Source of the DNA: Thermoanaerobaculia bacterium
Lineage (GTDB): Bacteria; Acidobacteriota; Thermoanaerobaculia; Gp7-AA8
Length of the DNA stretch: 51,074 nt
Reading direction: 5' to 3'
Assembly (NCBI GenBank): GCA_017883205.1
Contig: JADGNZ010000044.1
Span: 1-51,074 of the forward strand
Both the position numbers and the translations under genes were made by a program. Positions 35,643-45,249 of this stretch are shown piece after piece (position 1 is the first letter of the stretch; each line of letters opens with the position of its first letter). Below the pieces are notes generated by a model, which had not been told where the DNA came from, did not search any database, and saw only the letters and a list, made by a program, of their open reading frames with translations.

Positions 35643-36188
35643 ATGAAAATCTTCGTCGTCGGATTCATGGGCGCCGGCAAGACCACGGTCGGCCGCGAGC
35701 TCGCGGCCCGTCTGGCGGCCCCTTTCTTCGACCTCGATGAGCTCATCGAGTCGGGCGAGCAAACATCGATCAAGGAGCTCTTCGCGCAGCAGGGGGAACC
35801 GTATTTCCGCAAGCGGGAGCGCGAGGTTCTGCGCTCCACGCGCCACCTCGAACGAGCGGTCATCGCCACAGGCGGCGGGACCTTCACGTTCGACGAAAAC
35901 ATTCAGTTCATCCAGAGTGAGGGGCTTTCGGTGTACCTTTCGGCACCATATTCGCTCTTGCGTGGCCGTATCGGTGACAAAGCAGGCGAGCGGCCGCTTT
36001 TTCGCGACGACGCTGCTGCGCACGAGCTATACAACAGCCGCATCCGCTACTACCGCATGTCCGACATCACGATCGAAGTCCGCGAGGAGGAAACGACGAA
36101 CGAGATCGTCGAGCGCCTCCTGCTGGAATTGCCGAAGGGCTTTCTCGATCCGGGGCGCCGCCCGCCGGCGGGAGGTGCTCGTTCATGA
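35643..36188 (+). CDS. aroK: Shikimate kinase
   Basis: The protein has 181 residues. The Walker A loop GFMGAGKTTVGRELA is at 8-22. The shikimate-binding DLDELIE and FRKREREVL, the GGGT segment and the lid region RPLF are all present. It phosphorylates shikimate at O3 in chorismate synthesis. No Shine-Dalgarno is obvious because the leader is occupied by the hairpin ending 8 bp upstream. It overlaps the next gene by 4 bp (ATGA). Confidence 0.95.
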   Translation: MKIFVVGFMGAGKTTVGRELAARLAAPFFDLDELIESGEQTSIKELFAQQGEPYFRKREREVLRSTRHLERAVIATGGGTFTFDENIQFIQSEGLSVYLSAPYSLLRGRIGDKAGERPLFRDDAAAHELYNSRIRYYRMSDITIEVREEETTNEIVERLLLELPKGFLDPGRRPPAGGARS

Positions 36189-36925
36189 GGGCACTCGTCG
36201 TCAGCGATCTGCACTCGAACGCCGAGGCGCTGCGTGTGGTGATGAACCGTGTTCGCCGGAAGAAGTTCGACCGCGTGATCTGCCTCGGTGATTTCGTCGG
36301 CTACGGCGCCCAGCCCAACCAGGTGCTCGACACGATGCGGACGATGAAGATGCCGAAGCTCTACATCCGCGGCAATCATGACCGCGTCGCTGCCGGACTC
36401 GATCAGGCGGAGGGCTTCAACGCCGTCGCCAAGACCGCGGCTTTCTGGACGCGCGATCATCTCTCCGCACGAAACCGCCACTTTCTCGTGAAGCTACCTC
36501 TCGGCCCACTGGAGCAGGACGGAGTGCTGATCTGCCATGGCGCTCCTCACAATGAAGACGAATACGTCTTCCACGAGGGCCACGCCCGCGACATCTTCGC
36601 CGAGAGTAGGGCACCGTTCATCCTTTACGGCCACACACATCTGCCTGTGATCTTCTCGATCGACCGCATGCACCGCGTGCAGGGTGTTGCTATTCGCGGC
36701 GACGTCGTCGTGCGCCTGGACCACGATCATCGCTACCTGATCAATCCCGGCTCCGTCGGGCAGCCGCGCGATCGCAATCCCGACTCGTCGTTCGTGATCT
36801 TCGACTCGAAACGCCTCACGGTCCAGTTCTTCCGCGTCGCCTACGACGTCGCGAAAACGCAGGCGTCGATCCTTCGAGCGGGGCTGCCGGAGATCCTCGC
36901 GCAGCGTCTCGCCTACGGAGCGTAA
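36185..36925 (+). CDS. Calcineurin-like metallophosphoesterase (YfcE/MJ0936-like)
   Basis: The protein has 246 residues and overlaps aroK by 4 bp. All metallophosphoesterase blocks are present: VSDLHSNAEAL, CLGDFVGYGAQP, IRGNHDR, ICHGAPHN and YGHTHLP, giving the dinuclear metal site. It has no signal peptide and is a cytoplasmic phosphodiesterase. The substrate is unknown. The gap 36926-37077 holds a 14-bp palindrome TCCTCGATCGAGGA near 36946 and presumably the next promoter. Confidence 0.93.
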   Translation: MRALVVSDLHSNAEALRVVMNRVRRKKFDRVICLGDFVGYGAQPNQVLDTMRTMKMPKLYIRGNHDRVAAGLDQAEGFNAVAKTAAFWTRDHLSARNRHFLVKLPLGPLEQDGVLICHGAPHNEDEYVFHEGHARDIFAESRAPFILYGHTHLPVIFSIDRMHRVQGVAIRGDVVVRLDHDHRYLINPGSVGQPRDRNPDSSFVIFDSKRLTVQFFRVAYDVAKTQASILRAGLPEILAQRLAYGA

Positions 36926-37077
36926 CCGATCGGTGACGCGCTGTCCTCGATCGAGGAGACGAGCGTCTGATGCGTGTGTCCAAACCGCGGTAAGTCTCTG
37001 AAAACACGATCAAATCGACAATCGTTGCGTGGCATGCTGACCGCAGCGAAACGGTTCAGGTCAACGAGGAAAACGCA

Positions 37078-39351
37078 ATGCGCAAGTCCACACTCCTTCT
37101 CCTTCTCTTCGCAGCGGTCGTCGCTCTTCCGTCGTACGCGCGGGACCGCAGCCATTCGTACATCACGTATGACGACGGTGGAACCATCATTCGCCAGGCC
37201 GAGGATGGCCGGGAAGTCGATGCGCGAATCAACATGCCGGTCTTTCCCGGCGATGAGGTCACGACGAGCCGGGGCGGCCGTGTCGAGATCCGTATGGCCG
37301 ACGGCAACATCATTGCCCTCGACCGGTCCACGAATGTCTTTTTCAAATCGATCCTTGACTCGTACGACGGCGATTCCGAACAGACCATCGTCGAGCTTCG
37401 CTCCGGTCACGTCGCCATCCAGCGCGACGAAGAGACGCGCGAGCTGCTGCGGCTCGACACGCCGAACGCCAGCTACGCCGCCAGCGAGGCGGCAATCTAT
37501 GCCGTCGAAGCGGATGCAAAGAACCAGGACCGCGTGACAGTGTTCGACGGCACGATGGAAGTGCGCACACCGTCTCGCACGACGCGCGTTCGGCAGGGTG
37601 AGGTTGCGCACGTTGACGCCGAAGGGATGTACGACCTCCTTGGCTCACACGACACCGCGGACGAATTCGAGCGCTGGTTCCTGCAGCGTGCCTCGCGGTA
37701 CAACACTGCCAGCAGCCGTTACCTCGATCGTTCTCTGGCCTACTCAGAAGCCGACCTCGGATCGAGCGGCGCCTGGCTCTTCGCCGCGAACTTCGGCGGC
37801 TGGTGCTGGCGTCCGCATGTAGCTGCCGGCTGGCGTCCGTATTACAACGGCTACTGGCGACACAGCCCGGGTGGCGTGCTCGTCTGGGTCTCGTACGATC
37901 CGTGGGGATGGGTTCCCTATCACTACGGCCGCTGGGCCTACGAGCCGGCGTACGGGTGGGTATGGCTCCCTGGCGCGGCGTACGCGCCGGCGTGGGTCTA
38001 TTGGATGTACAGCCCGACCCTCATCGGCTGGGCGCCTATGGGTTGGTATGACTGCTACGGCCCGTACTACAACTGGGCCTACCGTCCGTACTCGCGCGCC
38101 GGATTCGAGATCGGCGGCGGCTTCCACGGGCGCATCCGCCCCGTCGAGATCGACCTTAAGCCCTGGACGTTCGTGACGCCGGAAACGCTGATGCATCGCC
38201 ACATCGATCAGGCTTCGCTCGCAGCCGACATCGCCCGCGAACGTTTGCGCCGTGACGGCAACAGCGGTTTGGTCACGAACTCGCCGGCGCGCTTCTCGAG
38301 AAACGAGATGCGTGATCCGAACACCGCCATCGGCAACGTCTTCAAACACGGAATCCACGGAGGTGCAACGGGTGGCGCAGGCAAGGATGGTTTGGCGACT
38401 GACATGACGCCGTTCTTCCGCCGTGATCCTCAGCTTCCCAACTCGATCCGTGAGCGCGTCGTTCACGCCCAACCTGTCGATGGTGCCGTCGGTACCGGCT
38501 TGACTGGTGGCCACACGGGAGCGCCTTCGGGCGTTCCTACGCCGGGCACGTCCGGTACCCTGGAAGGCCAGGTCAACCGCGGTGCTGACGGCAATGTGCC
38601 GCGCTCCGGCATTACGCCCAGCATCATTCACGACGGACGTGTCGTCGGCGGACGCGACGACGTTCCCAACGGCGGTTTGCGCCGAGGGGACACTCCGAGC
38701 GGAGCGACAACGACGCCTGTTCCCTCGGGAAGCAGCAACAGCGATTGGCGCCGCGGGCGTGCGGTCGATAGCGGTTCCCGGCCCGGCAATGCCTCACAGA
38801 CTCCGCCGCCCGACGCGAACCGGCGCGAGGTCAAGCCCCCCGATCGCGGTGCGGTCGATAAGGGAAAAACGAGCGGCAACGACAGCGGTCTGCGGCACGG
38901 CGACGCGCCACCACCGCCGCCGCCATCGAATTTAGTAACACCGCCGCCGCCCCCGGCTCCGCCGTCCGATAGCTGGAGAGGGCGTGCGGTGGGGCGTCAC
39001 GAAAACAGCAGCGGGCCGTCAGCGCCTCCACCGGTCGGCGATGCGAACAAGGGCGACGTGCCGCGCCGCATCATCGACGGCGTCGGCGGCGCGCGCATCT
39101 CACACGGAGACGCGCCTGCCAACGACGCACCGAAGCAGAAACCGGCTCACTCCTCGGAGCCGGGCTCGAGCAGCGGCCAGGGCTCACGTGATTCCGGACG
39201 CAGTACGGAGCGCTCGTCTCCGCCGTCTCACACCGAGCATTCGTCTCCACCGCCGCCACCGCCGCCACCGCCGTCAAACACCGAACAGTCTCACGACAGC
39301 GGATCGCATGAGTCGTCGAAAGCCGACGGCGGACACGCCAAGAAAGATTGA
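37078..39351 (+). CDS. Secreted FecR-domain / DUF6600-type protein with disordered Pro/Gly tail
   Basis: The protein has 757 residues. The signal peptide ends SYARDR. A FecR-like domain at about 45-155 has VFPGDEVTTSRGGRVEIRMADG and a further repeat. A Trp/Tyr-rich region at about 215-345 (GWVPYHYGRWAYEPAYGWVW, WAPMGWYD) matches the DUF6600 type. The last 320 residues are low-complexity Pro, Gly, Ser and His with poly-Pro tracts (SPPPPPPPPPSNTE), predicted disordered. It is probably an exported cell-envelope protein of unknown function. It has its own unit, bounded downstream by hairpin 39360-39388. Confidence 0.9.
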   Translation: MRKSTLLLLLFAAVVALPSYARDRSHSYITYDDGGTIIRQAEDGREVDARINMPVFPGDEVTTSRGGRVEIRMADGNIIALDRSTNVFFKSILDSYDGDSEQTIVELRSGHVAIQRDEETRELLRLDTPNASYAASEAAIYAVEADAKNQDRVTVFDGTMEVRTPSRTTRVRQGEVAHVDAEGMYDLLGSHDTADEFERWFLQRASRYNTASSRYLDRSLAYSEADLGSSGAWLFAANFGGWCWRPHVAAGWRPYYNGYWRHSPGGVLVWVSYDPWGWVPYHYGRWAYEPAYGWVWLPGAAYAPAWVYWMYSPTLIGWAPMGWYDCYGPYYNWAYRPYSRAGFEIGGGFHGRIRPVEIDLKPWTFVTPETLMHRHIDQASLAADIARERLRRDGNSGLVTNSPARFSRNEMRDPNTAIGNVFKHGIHGGATGGAGKDGLATDMTPFFRRDPQLPNSIRERVVHAQPVDGAVGTGLTGGHTGAPSGVPTPGTSGTLEGQVNRGADGNVPRSGITPSIIHDGRVVGGRDDVPNGGLRRGDTPSGATTTPVPSGSSNSDWRRGRAVDSGSRPGNASQTPPPDANRREVKPPDRGAVDKGKTSGNDSGLRHGDAPPPPPPSNLVTPPPPPAPPSDSWRGRAVGRHENSSGPSAPPPVGDANKGDVPRRIIDGVGGARISHGDAPANDAPKQKPAHSSEPGSSSGQGSRDSGRSTERSSPPSHTEHSSPPPPPPPPPSNTEQSHDSGSHESSKADGGHAKKD

Positions 39352-39359
39352 GGTTTTCC

Positions 39360-39388
39360 GGAGAGCGGCCGCGATGCTGCCGCTCTCC
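39360..39388 (+). terminator. Probable terminator hairpin after the FecR/DUF6600 gene
   Basis: GGAGAGCGGC (39360-39369) pairs with GCCGCTCTCC (39379-39388) around a 9-nt loop, 8 bp after the stop. A TTTT precedes but no T-run follows, so it may be a processing or stabilising hairpin instead. Confidence 0.6.
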
Positions 39389-39455
39389 GACCGTTGAGGC
39401 AACAGGCAGTTGATCTGCCGCCGCCCTGCGCGAACCTTCCGCTACAATCCCCCCG

Positions 39456-39698
39456 ATGTCCGTTCCCCTCTTCTTTGCCCTCTACTGTCTGGAGGCAGGG
39501 CTCTTTTTCATCATCGTGCCATGGACGCGGGTCTGGAGCATGAACTCGCTGCTGCATGCGACGCCGGCGCTGATCCTCTTATCCGCGAACCCGTTCGTTC
39601 GCGGCTTCGTCTCCGGCTTCGGTGTGGCTCACCTTCTGGTCGGAGTCAAAGACATCATGCGGATCGCTGCCGGCCGCAAGGATGGGCGGCCGGAGTGA
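39456..39698 (+). CDS. Small two-helix membrane protein
   Basis: The protein has 80 residues from ATG at 39456. It has two hydrophobic segments, about 4-24 (LFFALYCLEAGLFFIIVPW) and about 33-62, and a basic cytoplasmic tail. It resembles short uncharacterised membrane proteins and I do not recognise the family. It overlaps the MscS-type channel gene by 4 bp (GTGA), so it is probably its translational partner or an auxiliary subunit. Confidence 0.75.
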   Translation: MSVPLFFALYCLEAGLFFIIVPWTRVWSMNSLLHATPALILLSANPFVRGFVSGFGVAHLLVGVKDIMRIAAGRKDGRPE

Positions 39699-41122
39699 AT
39701 ATCAAGACGTTGCGCCGGACCGACCTCTGGCGTTCTTCCGTCCCGCTGACCCTCAGTGCCGGCTTCTTTGTCCTCAACCGGCTGGTCCACTTCCGGAAGA
39801 AGCCGATCGTGGTCAACGGGCTCGACGATCTGCGGCCACTCATCCTCGAGGGATCCCGCTTTCTCGCGCTGGCCGCGCTGATCATCTTTGTGGTCCGGCT
39901 TGTTGACGCTGTTGTCTTCGATCTGCTCATGCGGCGCCGGCGTGAGGTGGTGGCGCCGCAGCTCCTGAGGCAGATCGTCTCCATCGCCGTCTACCTCCTT
40001 CTCTTTGCGAGCGCGCTCAAGACCTTCTTCGACTACGACGTCAAGACCGCGCTCACCACCGGAGCCGTCCTCGCCGCCGTCATCGGTCTGGCTCTGCAGG
40101 ACACCCTCGGCAATCTGTTCGGCGGTATTGCCATGCACATGGAGGGATCCTTCAATGTCGGCGACGTGCTGCACTCCGGCGACTACGTCGGCGTGGTCGA
40201 GAGCGTGACCTGGCGCGCCACGCGGATTCGCGGCTTCAACAATCAAGTGATCGTTCTTCCCAACTCGGTCATCGCGCGCGAACGGCTGGAAGTGTTTCCC
40301 CGGGGCCGTCTCACAGCGCGCGTGCTACCGCTCAGCGTCGATTACAACATTCCGCCCGCAACCGTGATCGGAATCCTCAGTCAGGCCGCGGCGCACGTCG
40401 ACGGCGTGGCGCGCGATCTGCCGTGTTTCGCGCGTGTCGCATCGTTCGCCGATTCCGCGGTCATTTACGAGATCAAGTACCACACCCGCGACTACTCGGA
40501 CCGTGACCGCATCGATGCCGACATTCGCAAAGGGGTCTGGTACGCGCTGCACCGGAACAAGATCGCATTCGCCACGCCGATCCGTGCCTACCAGCAGTAC
40601 ACGCCTCCTGACGTCCAACATGCCATCAGCGCGGATGATGTGCGCTTGCGCTTGAGCGAGGTGGATGTTCTCTCGCCGCTTACCGATGAGGCGCGCGCCA
40701 CGATCGCCGCCGCCACGCGCATCCACTTCTACTCGAAGGGCGAGACGATTCTTCGCCACGGCGCTGCCGGCGACTCGATGTTCGTCGTCCATGCCGGTAC
40801 CGCCAGCGTGCGCCTGCCGGATGACTCGCCCGAAGGATGGCATGAGGTGGCGCAACTCGGCCCAGGGACGGTCTTCGGCGAGATGGCCCTCCTGACCGGC
40901 GAGACCCGAACCGCGGACGTCATCGCACTCACCGATGTGACTGCGCTGGAGATCGGCAAGGACTCACTCCAGCCCATCCTGCACGGACACCCCGAGCTTG
41001 CCAGCGTAATTACCGCCAAAGTCCTTCACCGCCGCGGCCACCTCGACGCCATCCGCAGCGAAGAAGCGGAAGAGGAGGAGACCACGATCGTCTCGCGAGT
41101 AAAAGCGTGGTTCGGGCTGTAA
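39695..41122 (+). CDS. MscS-family channel with C-terminal cyclic-nucleotide-binding domain
   Basis: From GTG at 39695, overlapping the previous stop, the protein has 475 residues. The frame is open far upstream but the extension lacks channel features. It has four hydrophobic helices. The pore-lining TM3 with LTTGAVLAAVIGLALQDTLGNLFGGI and the beta-domain SVTWRATRIRGFNNQVIVLPNS mark MscS. Residues about 320-450 form a cAMP/cGMP-binding fold (FYSKGETILRHGAAGDSMFVV, FGEMALLTGETRTADVIAL). Such bCNG channels are gated by cyclic nucleotides and often weakly mechanosensitive. It is followed 11 bp later by an NtrC-type regulator. Confidence 0.94.
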   Translation: MNIKTLRRTDLWRSSVPLTLSAGFFVLNRLVHFRKKPIVVNGLDDLRPLILEGSRFLALAALIIFVVRLVDAVVFDLLMRRRREVVAPQLLRQIVSIAVYLLLFASALKTFFDYDVKTALTTGAVLAAVIGLALQDTLGNLFGGIAMHMEGSFNVGDVLHSGDYVGVVESVTWRATRIRGFNNQVIVLPNSVIARERLEVFPRGRLTARVLPLSVDYNIPPATVIGILSQAAAHVDGVARDLPCFARVASFADSAVIYEIKYHTRDYSDRDRIDADIRKGVWYALHRNKIAFATPIRAYQQYTPPDVQHAISADDVRLRLSEVDVLSPLTDEARATIAAATRIHFYSKGETILRHGAAGDSMFVVHAGTASVRLPDDSPEGWHEVAQLGPGTVFGEMALLTGETRTADVIALTDVTALEIGKDSLQPILHGHPELASVITAKVLHRRGHLDAIRSEEAEEEETTIVSRVKAWFGL

Positions 41123-41133
41123 CCTGACGACTC

Positions 41134-42501
<1,368 letters not shown>

Positions 42502-42513
42502 CGGTGACGTAGC

Positions 42514-42530
42514 GCCGGCGGCTCGCCGGC
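42514..42530. repeat. GCCGGCG-GCT-CGCCGGC hairpin module
   Basis: A perfect 7-bp stem with a 3-nt loop, followed by GC-rich sequence similar to the complement of 151-196. It lies 12 bp after the NtrC-type stop in the 92-bp gap before the small antitoxin-like gene. Confidence 0.65.
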
Positions 42531-42593
42531 TGGTCCGCCGCCGGCCCGGCGGCTTGCATGGCAGCTCCAGAGCAAGATGCTAAACTCTCCCGC

Positions 42594-42800
42594 ATGAGCA
42601 CGATCGGCGAGATTGAAACGGCGATTGAGAATCTGCCGTTGCCGCAAGTGGAGGAGCTTGCCCTCTGGCTGGAAGCTTTTCGCGCGCGGGGCGGAGCGGC
42701 TCCGCTACCTGCCGAGACCTGGCTGAAGCAGGCGCGAGGAGCTGCGCGTCCCGGTGTGACCACCACGGAGGCAGTGGCCCTCACGCGTGGTGACGAGTGA
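42594..42800 (+). CDS. Small antitoxin-like protein
   Basis: The protein has 68 residues from ATG at 42594; an upstream in-frame ATG at 42558 is less likely. The N-terminal half, IGEIETAIENLPLPQVEELALWLEAF, matches the amphipathic helix pattern of DUF2281-type and related antitoxins. It overlaps the next small gene by 4 bp (GTGA). No canonical RelE, PIN or MazF toxin is adjacent, so it may be an orphan or belong to an unrecognised pair. Confidence 0.7.
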   Translation: MSTIGEIETAIENLPLPQVEELALWLEAFRARGGAAPLPAETWLKQARGAARPGVTTTEAVALTRGDE

Positions 42801-43060
42801 CCCCCGACCCAATCCCCACCGCCCGCGACGTCATCGACCACCTCAACGAGCGCTTCCTCGCGCGCGGCCTGCCCTATAGTCTCGATCAGATCACGGTGCT
42901 TCCCTACGTCTCGCCGCTGTGGATGGCCAACTGGTCGGTGCCACAGCTCGACGACGCCCCGGAGCGCGAGATCATCGATCAGGAGATCGCCGAAGCGAGG
43001 TGGAAATGGCCGCAGGTCCGCGATGAAGAGTGGGAGCTCAACCCACCCAAGGCTATCTGA
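42797..43060 (+). CDS. Small protein of unknown function, coupled to the antitoxin-like gene
   Basis: The protein has 87 residues from GTG at 42797. It is acidic and Trp-rich (PLWMANWSVPQL, ARWKWPQVRDEEW), with no signal or transmembrane segment and no family I recognise. Translational coupling to the upstream gene is evident from the 4-bp overlap. Its stop is only 2 bp from the stop of the convergent membrane-protein gene. Confidence 0.65.
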   Translation: MTPDPIPTARDVIDHLNERFLARGLPYSLDQITVLPYVSPLWMANWSVPQLDDAPEREIIDQEIAEARWKWPQVRDEEWELNPPKAI

Positions 43061-43062
43061 CG

Positions 43063-45249
43063 CTACTCTCGCCAGGTGATCAGCAGATCCGGCATGCGCG
43101 TAACCCGCCCCGCTCCGTCGACGATCGCAACCTGCACATCGGTTCTCTCCGGCACGCCGGAAGGACGATGCTCGATGTGCGCCGAGAACGACGGGAGCGT
43201 CGTCTTCGGATACCTCGGATACATGCCGCTGATCTGCGCATTCGCAGCGCGCGATGCGACGATGCGCACGCGGCCGCTGTCGATGAGAACGTCGACCTTG
43301 GAAATGCCCGCTGGTGACAACACCCATCCCGATACGTCGAGCGGACCGATGATCGTGCTGTTGTAGCGTGGCCGGTCGATTCGTCCGAACGTCGCGTTGT
43401 TGTAGGTCGGTTTGCCATCGAGAAGGCGCTGCAGTTCTTCATTCGGCACGGTGCGCGGACCACGTCGCAGCGCAAAGAGCCAATCGCCATTCATTTCGTG
43501 ATCGAAGCGGCGGACGAAGACAAGCCGGCCTTCGTCGAGGCCGCGCCGGATCCAGTCGAAGGCGATGCCGGGGAGTGGACTGAAGGAATCGATGTGGATG
43601 AGGACGAAGCGGCATCCATTCTTCTCCAGTAGATCGAACGTGGTGTCGCCGAGCGGCTCGGTGCGCAGGCGGCGGTGCAGCGGCGGCTCGAATCCGGAGA
43701 TGCCGTTGAACAGCATCACATCGTCCGACGCGGCACCGAGCATGTAGCGGTACTCGAGATCGCCACGGAGTGGCAGCTCGATGAGAGGGCCAGCATGCGC
43801 TGCAGCAAGCCAGCGGTCGAACGGAATCGGCTCGCTCAGCGCCTGCTCCCAGCGGATGCGCGGCCAGACATCCACGGCCGCAAGCAGCGCGAGCATGATC
43901 AGCGTTCGCCGCCTCGTGCGCGCGAGCGCCACCGCCGACGCGGCTGCCAGTCCCGCGTATGCGATGAGCGCCCAACGCGCGGGCGCGCGCGTGGCGCGGA
44001 AACCGGGGACATCGTGAAAGAGGATCGAGTGAAAAAACGCGTGCAGTCCGAAAGAGCCGATTACGCCGATGACGATCCAGAGCGCGGCGATCCACAGTTC
44101 GATCGGAAAGCGCGAGCGGGCCATCCACTCGCGCAAGGGCAGTCGCGCAACGATCGCGATGACGAGCAGCGCCATCGGAATCGTCGATGAATGAAGCGCG
44201 AGTCCGATCACAGTAGCGATGACGAGGAGAACGATCAGCGCGTCGAGCCAGCGAAAGCGATACCGCTGCGGCTCGTTCTCAACCTCGGCAACTGCACGTT
44301 TTCGCGCGAAGGCGGCGATCGTCAACGCGATCAACAGCAGACCTGGAAACAGCTCCCGCTCGCTGTGATGCCAGGCGTCTGGAAGGAGGTTCCCGTAAAC
44401 CGCACTGTTCCTCGATGCCACGAGCCAGTCGGCCGGCATCGCGGAGGCGCCGAGCGTCTCACCGTCGCCGCGGCGCATGTCGTACTCCCTCGCCACGATC
44501 GCGTACGGCATCAATACCGGCAAAACGGCGAGGCTTGCGATCGCTAACGCCGCCATCAGCGTCAGCCAGAAGCGCCGGTCGCGCGTTTCCGCGATCGCGA
44601 TCAGTACGAGCGTCAACGCCATCGCCACGGCGCCGAAAAGGAACAGGTAGATGTTGATAATGGCGCCCACCGCGAATGCGATCGCCACCAGTGCTGCATA
44701 TTTCTTCGAAGGTTTACGGCCGTACAGAATCAACGCCGCGAGCAGCAGTGCAGGCGTTGCGCTCCAGATGATCTGCACGTGCGCGAGATGCCCGAGCTTG
44801 TAGGGGACGAAGCCGTACAGCAGTCCGGCGATTGCCGACGCCGCGGTCTTTCCCGTGACAACGCGCGCGAGAAGATAGCCGGCATACGCGGAGATGGCGA
44901 TGCCGAGAAGCATGGCGACGTTGTAGACCGCGAGCGGCGGCAGCCCGGCAAGATGAAACGGCAACACGACCACTGCGATCCCGATCAGGTTCTCGCTGTA
45001 GGCCAGCGGGTACTTCGAAGGATAGAAAATCGGCGCGTCGAAGACGTGCAGCGGCGCGTGCGTCAGCGCGTAGCAATCCCAATCGATGATCCAGGCGTTC
45101 AGCAGCGGATCGCCGAGGTCGGAGACCGCCGTGTCGAGACGCGCGGCGAGCGGCCACGTGGCCGCGATGGCCACGAGGAGGTACGCACAGAAAATTGCGG
45201 CCTCCCGGCCGGCGCGCTTTGCTACATCCACTTCGCCAGCCAATCCCAC
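43063..45249 (-). CDS. Polytopic membrane protein, GT-C glycosyltransferase-like
   Basis: The protein has up to 728 residues. GTG at 45231 is an alternative start; both overlap the S9 peptidase stop. At least ten hydrophobic helices fill the first 450 residues. An acidic periplasmic loop after TM1, SDLGDPLLNAWIIDWD, and PIFYPSKYPLAYSE resemble GT-C type glycosyltransferases that use polyprenyl-phosphate sugars. The C-terminal 250 residues are a soluble beta-rich domain. Glycan transfer is inferred from fold and loop pattern, not from a specific family match. Confidence 0.85.
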   Translation of the reverse strand: MGLAGEVDVAKRAGREAAIFCAYLLVAIAATWPLAARLDTAVSDLGDPLLNAWIIDWDCYALTHAPLHVFDAPIFYPSKYPLAYSENLIGIAVVVLPFHLAGLPPLAVYNVAMLLGIAISAYAGYLLARVVTGKTAASAIAGLLYGFVPYKLGHLAHVQIIWSATPALLLAALILYGRKPSKKYAALVAIAFAVGAIINIYLFLFGAVAMALTLVLIAIAETRDRRFWLTLMAALAIASLAVLPVLMPYAIVAREYDMRRGDGETLGASAMPADWLVASRNSAVYGNLLPDAWHHSERELFPGLLLIALTIAAFARKRAVAEVENEPQRYRFRWLDALIVLLVIATVIGLALHSSTIPMALLVIAIVARLPLREWMARSRFPIELWIAALWIVIGVIGSFGLHAFFHSILFHDVPGFRATRAPARWALIAYAGLAAASAVALARTRRRTLIMLALLAAVDVWPRIRWEQALSEPIPFDRWLAAAHAGPLIELPLRGDLEYRYMLGAASDDVMLFNGISGFEPPLHRRLRTEPLGDTTFDLLEKNGCRFVLIHIDSFSPLPGIAFDWIRRGLDEGRLVFVRRFDHEMNGDWLFALRRGPRTVPNEELQRLLDGKPTYNNATFGRIDRPRYNSTIIGPLDVSGWVLSPAGISKVDVLIDSGRVRIVASRAANAQISGMYPRYPKTTLPSFSAHIEHRPSGVPERTDVQVAIVDGAGRVTRMPDLLITWRE

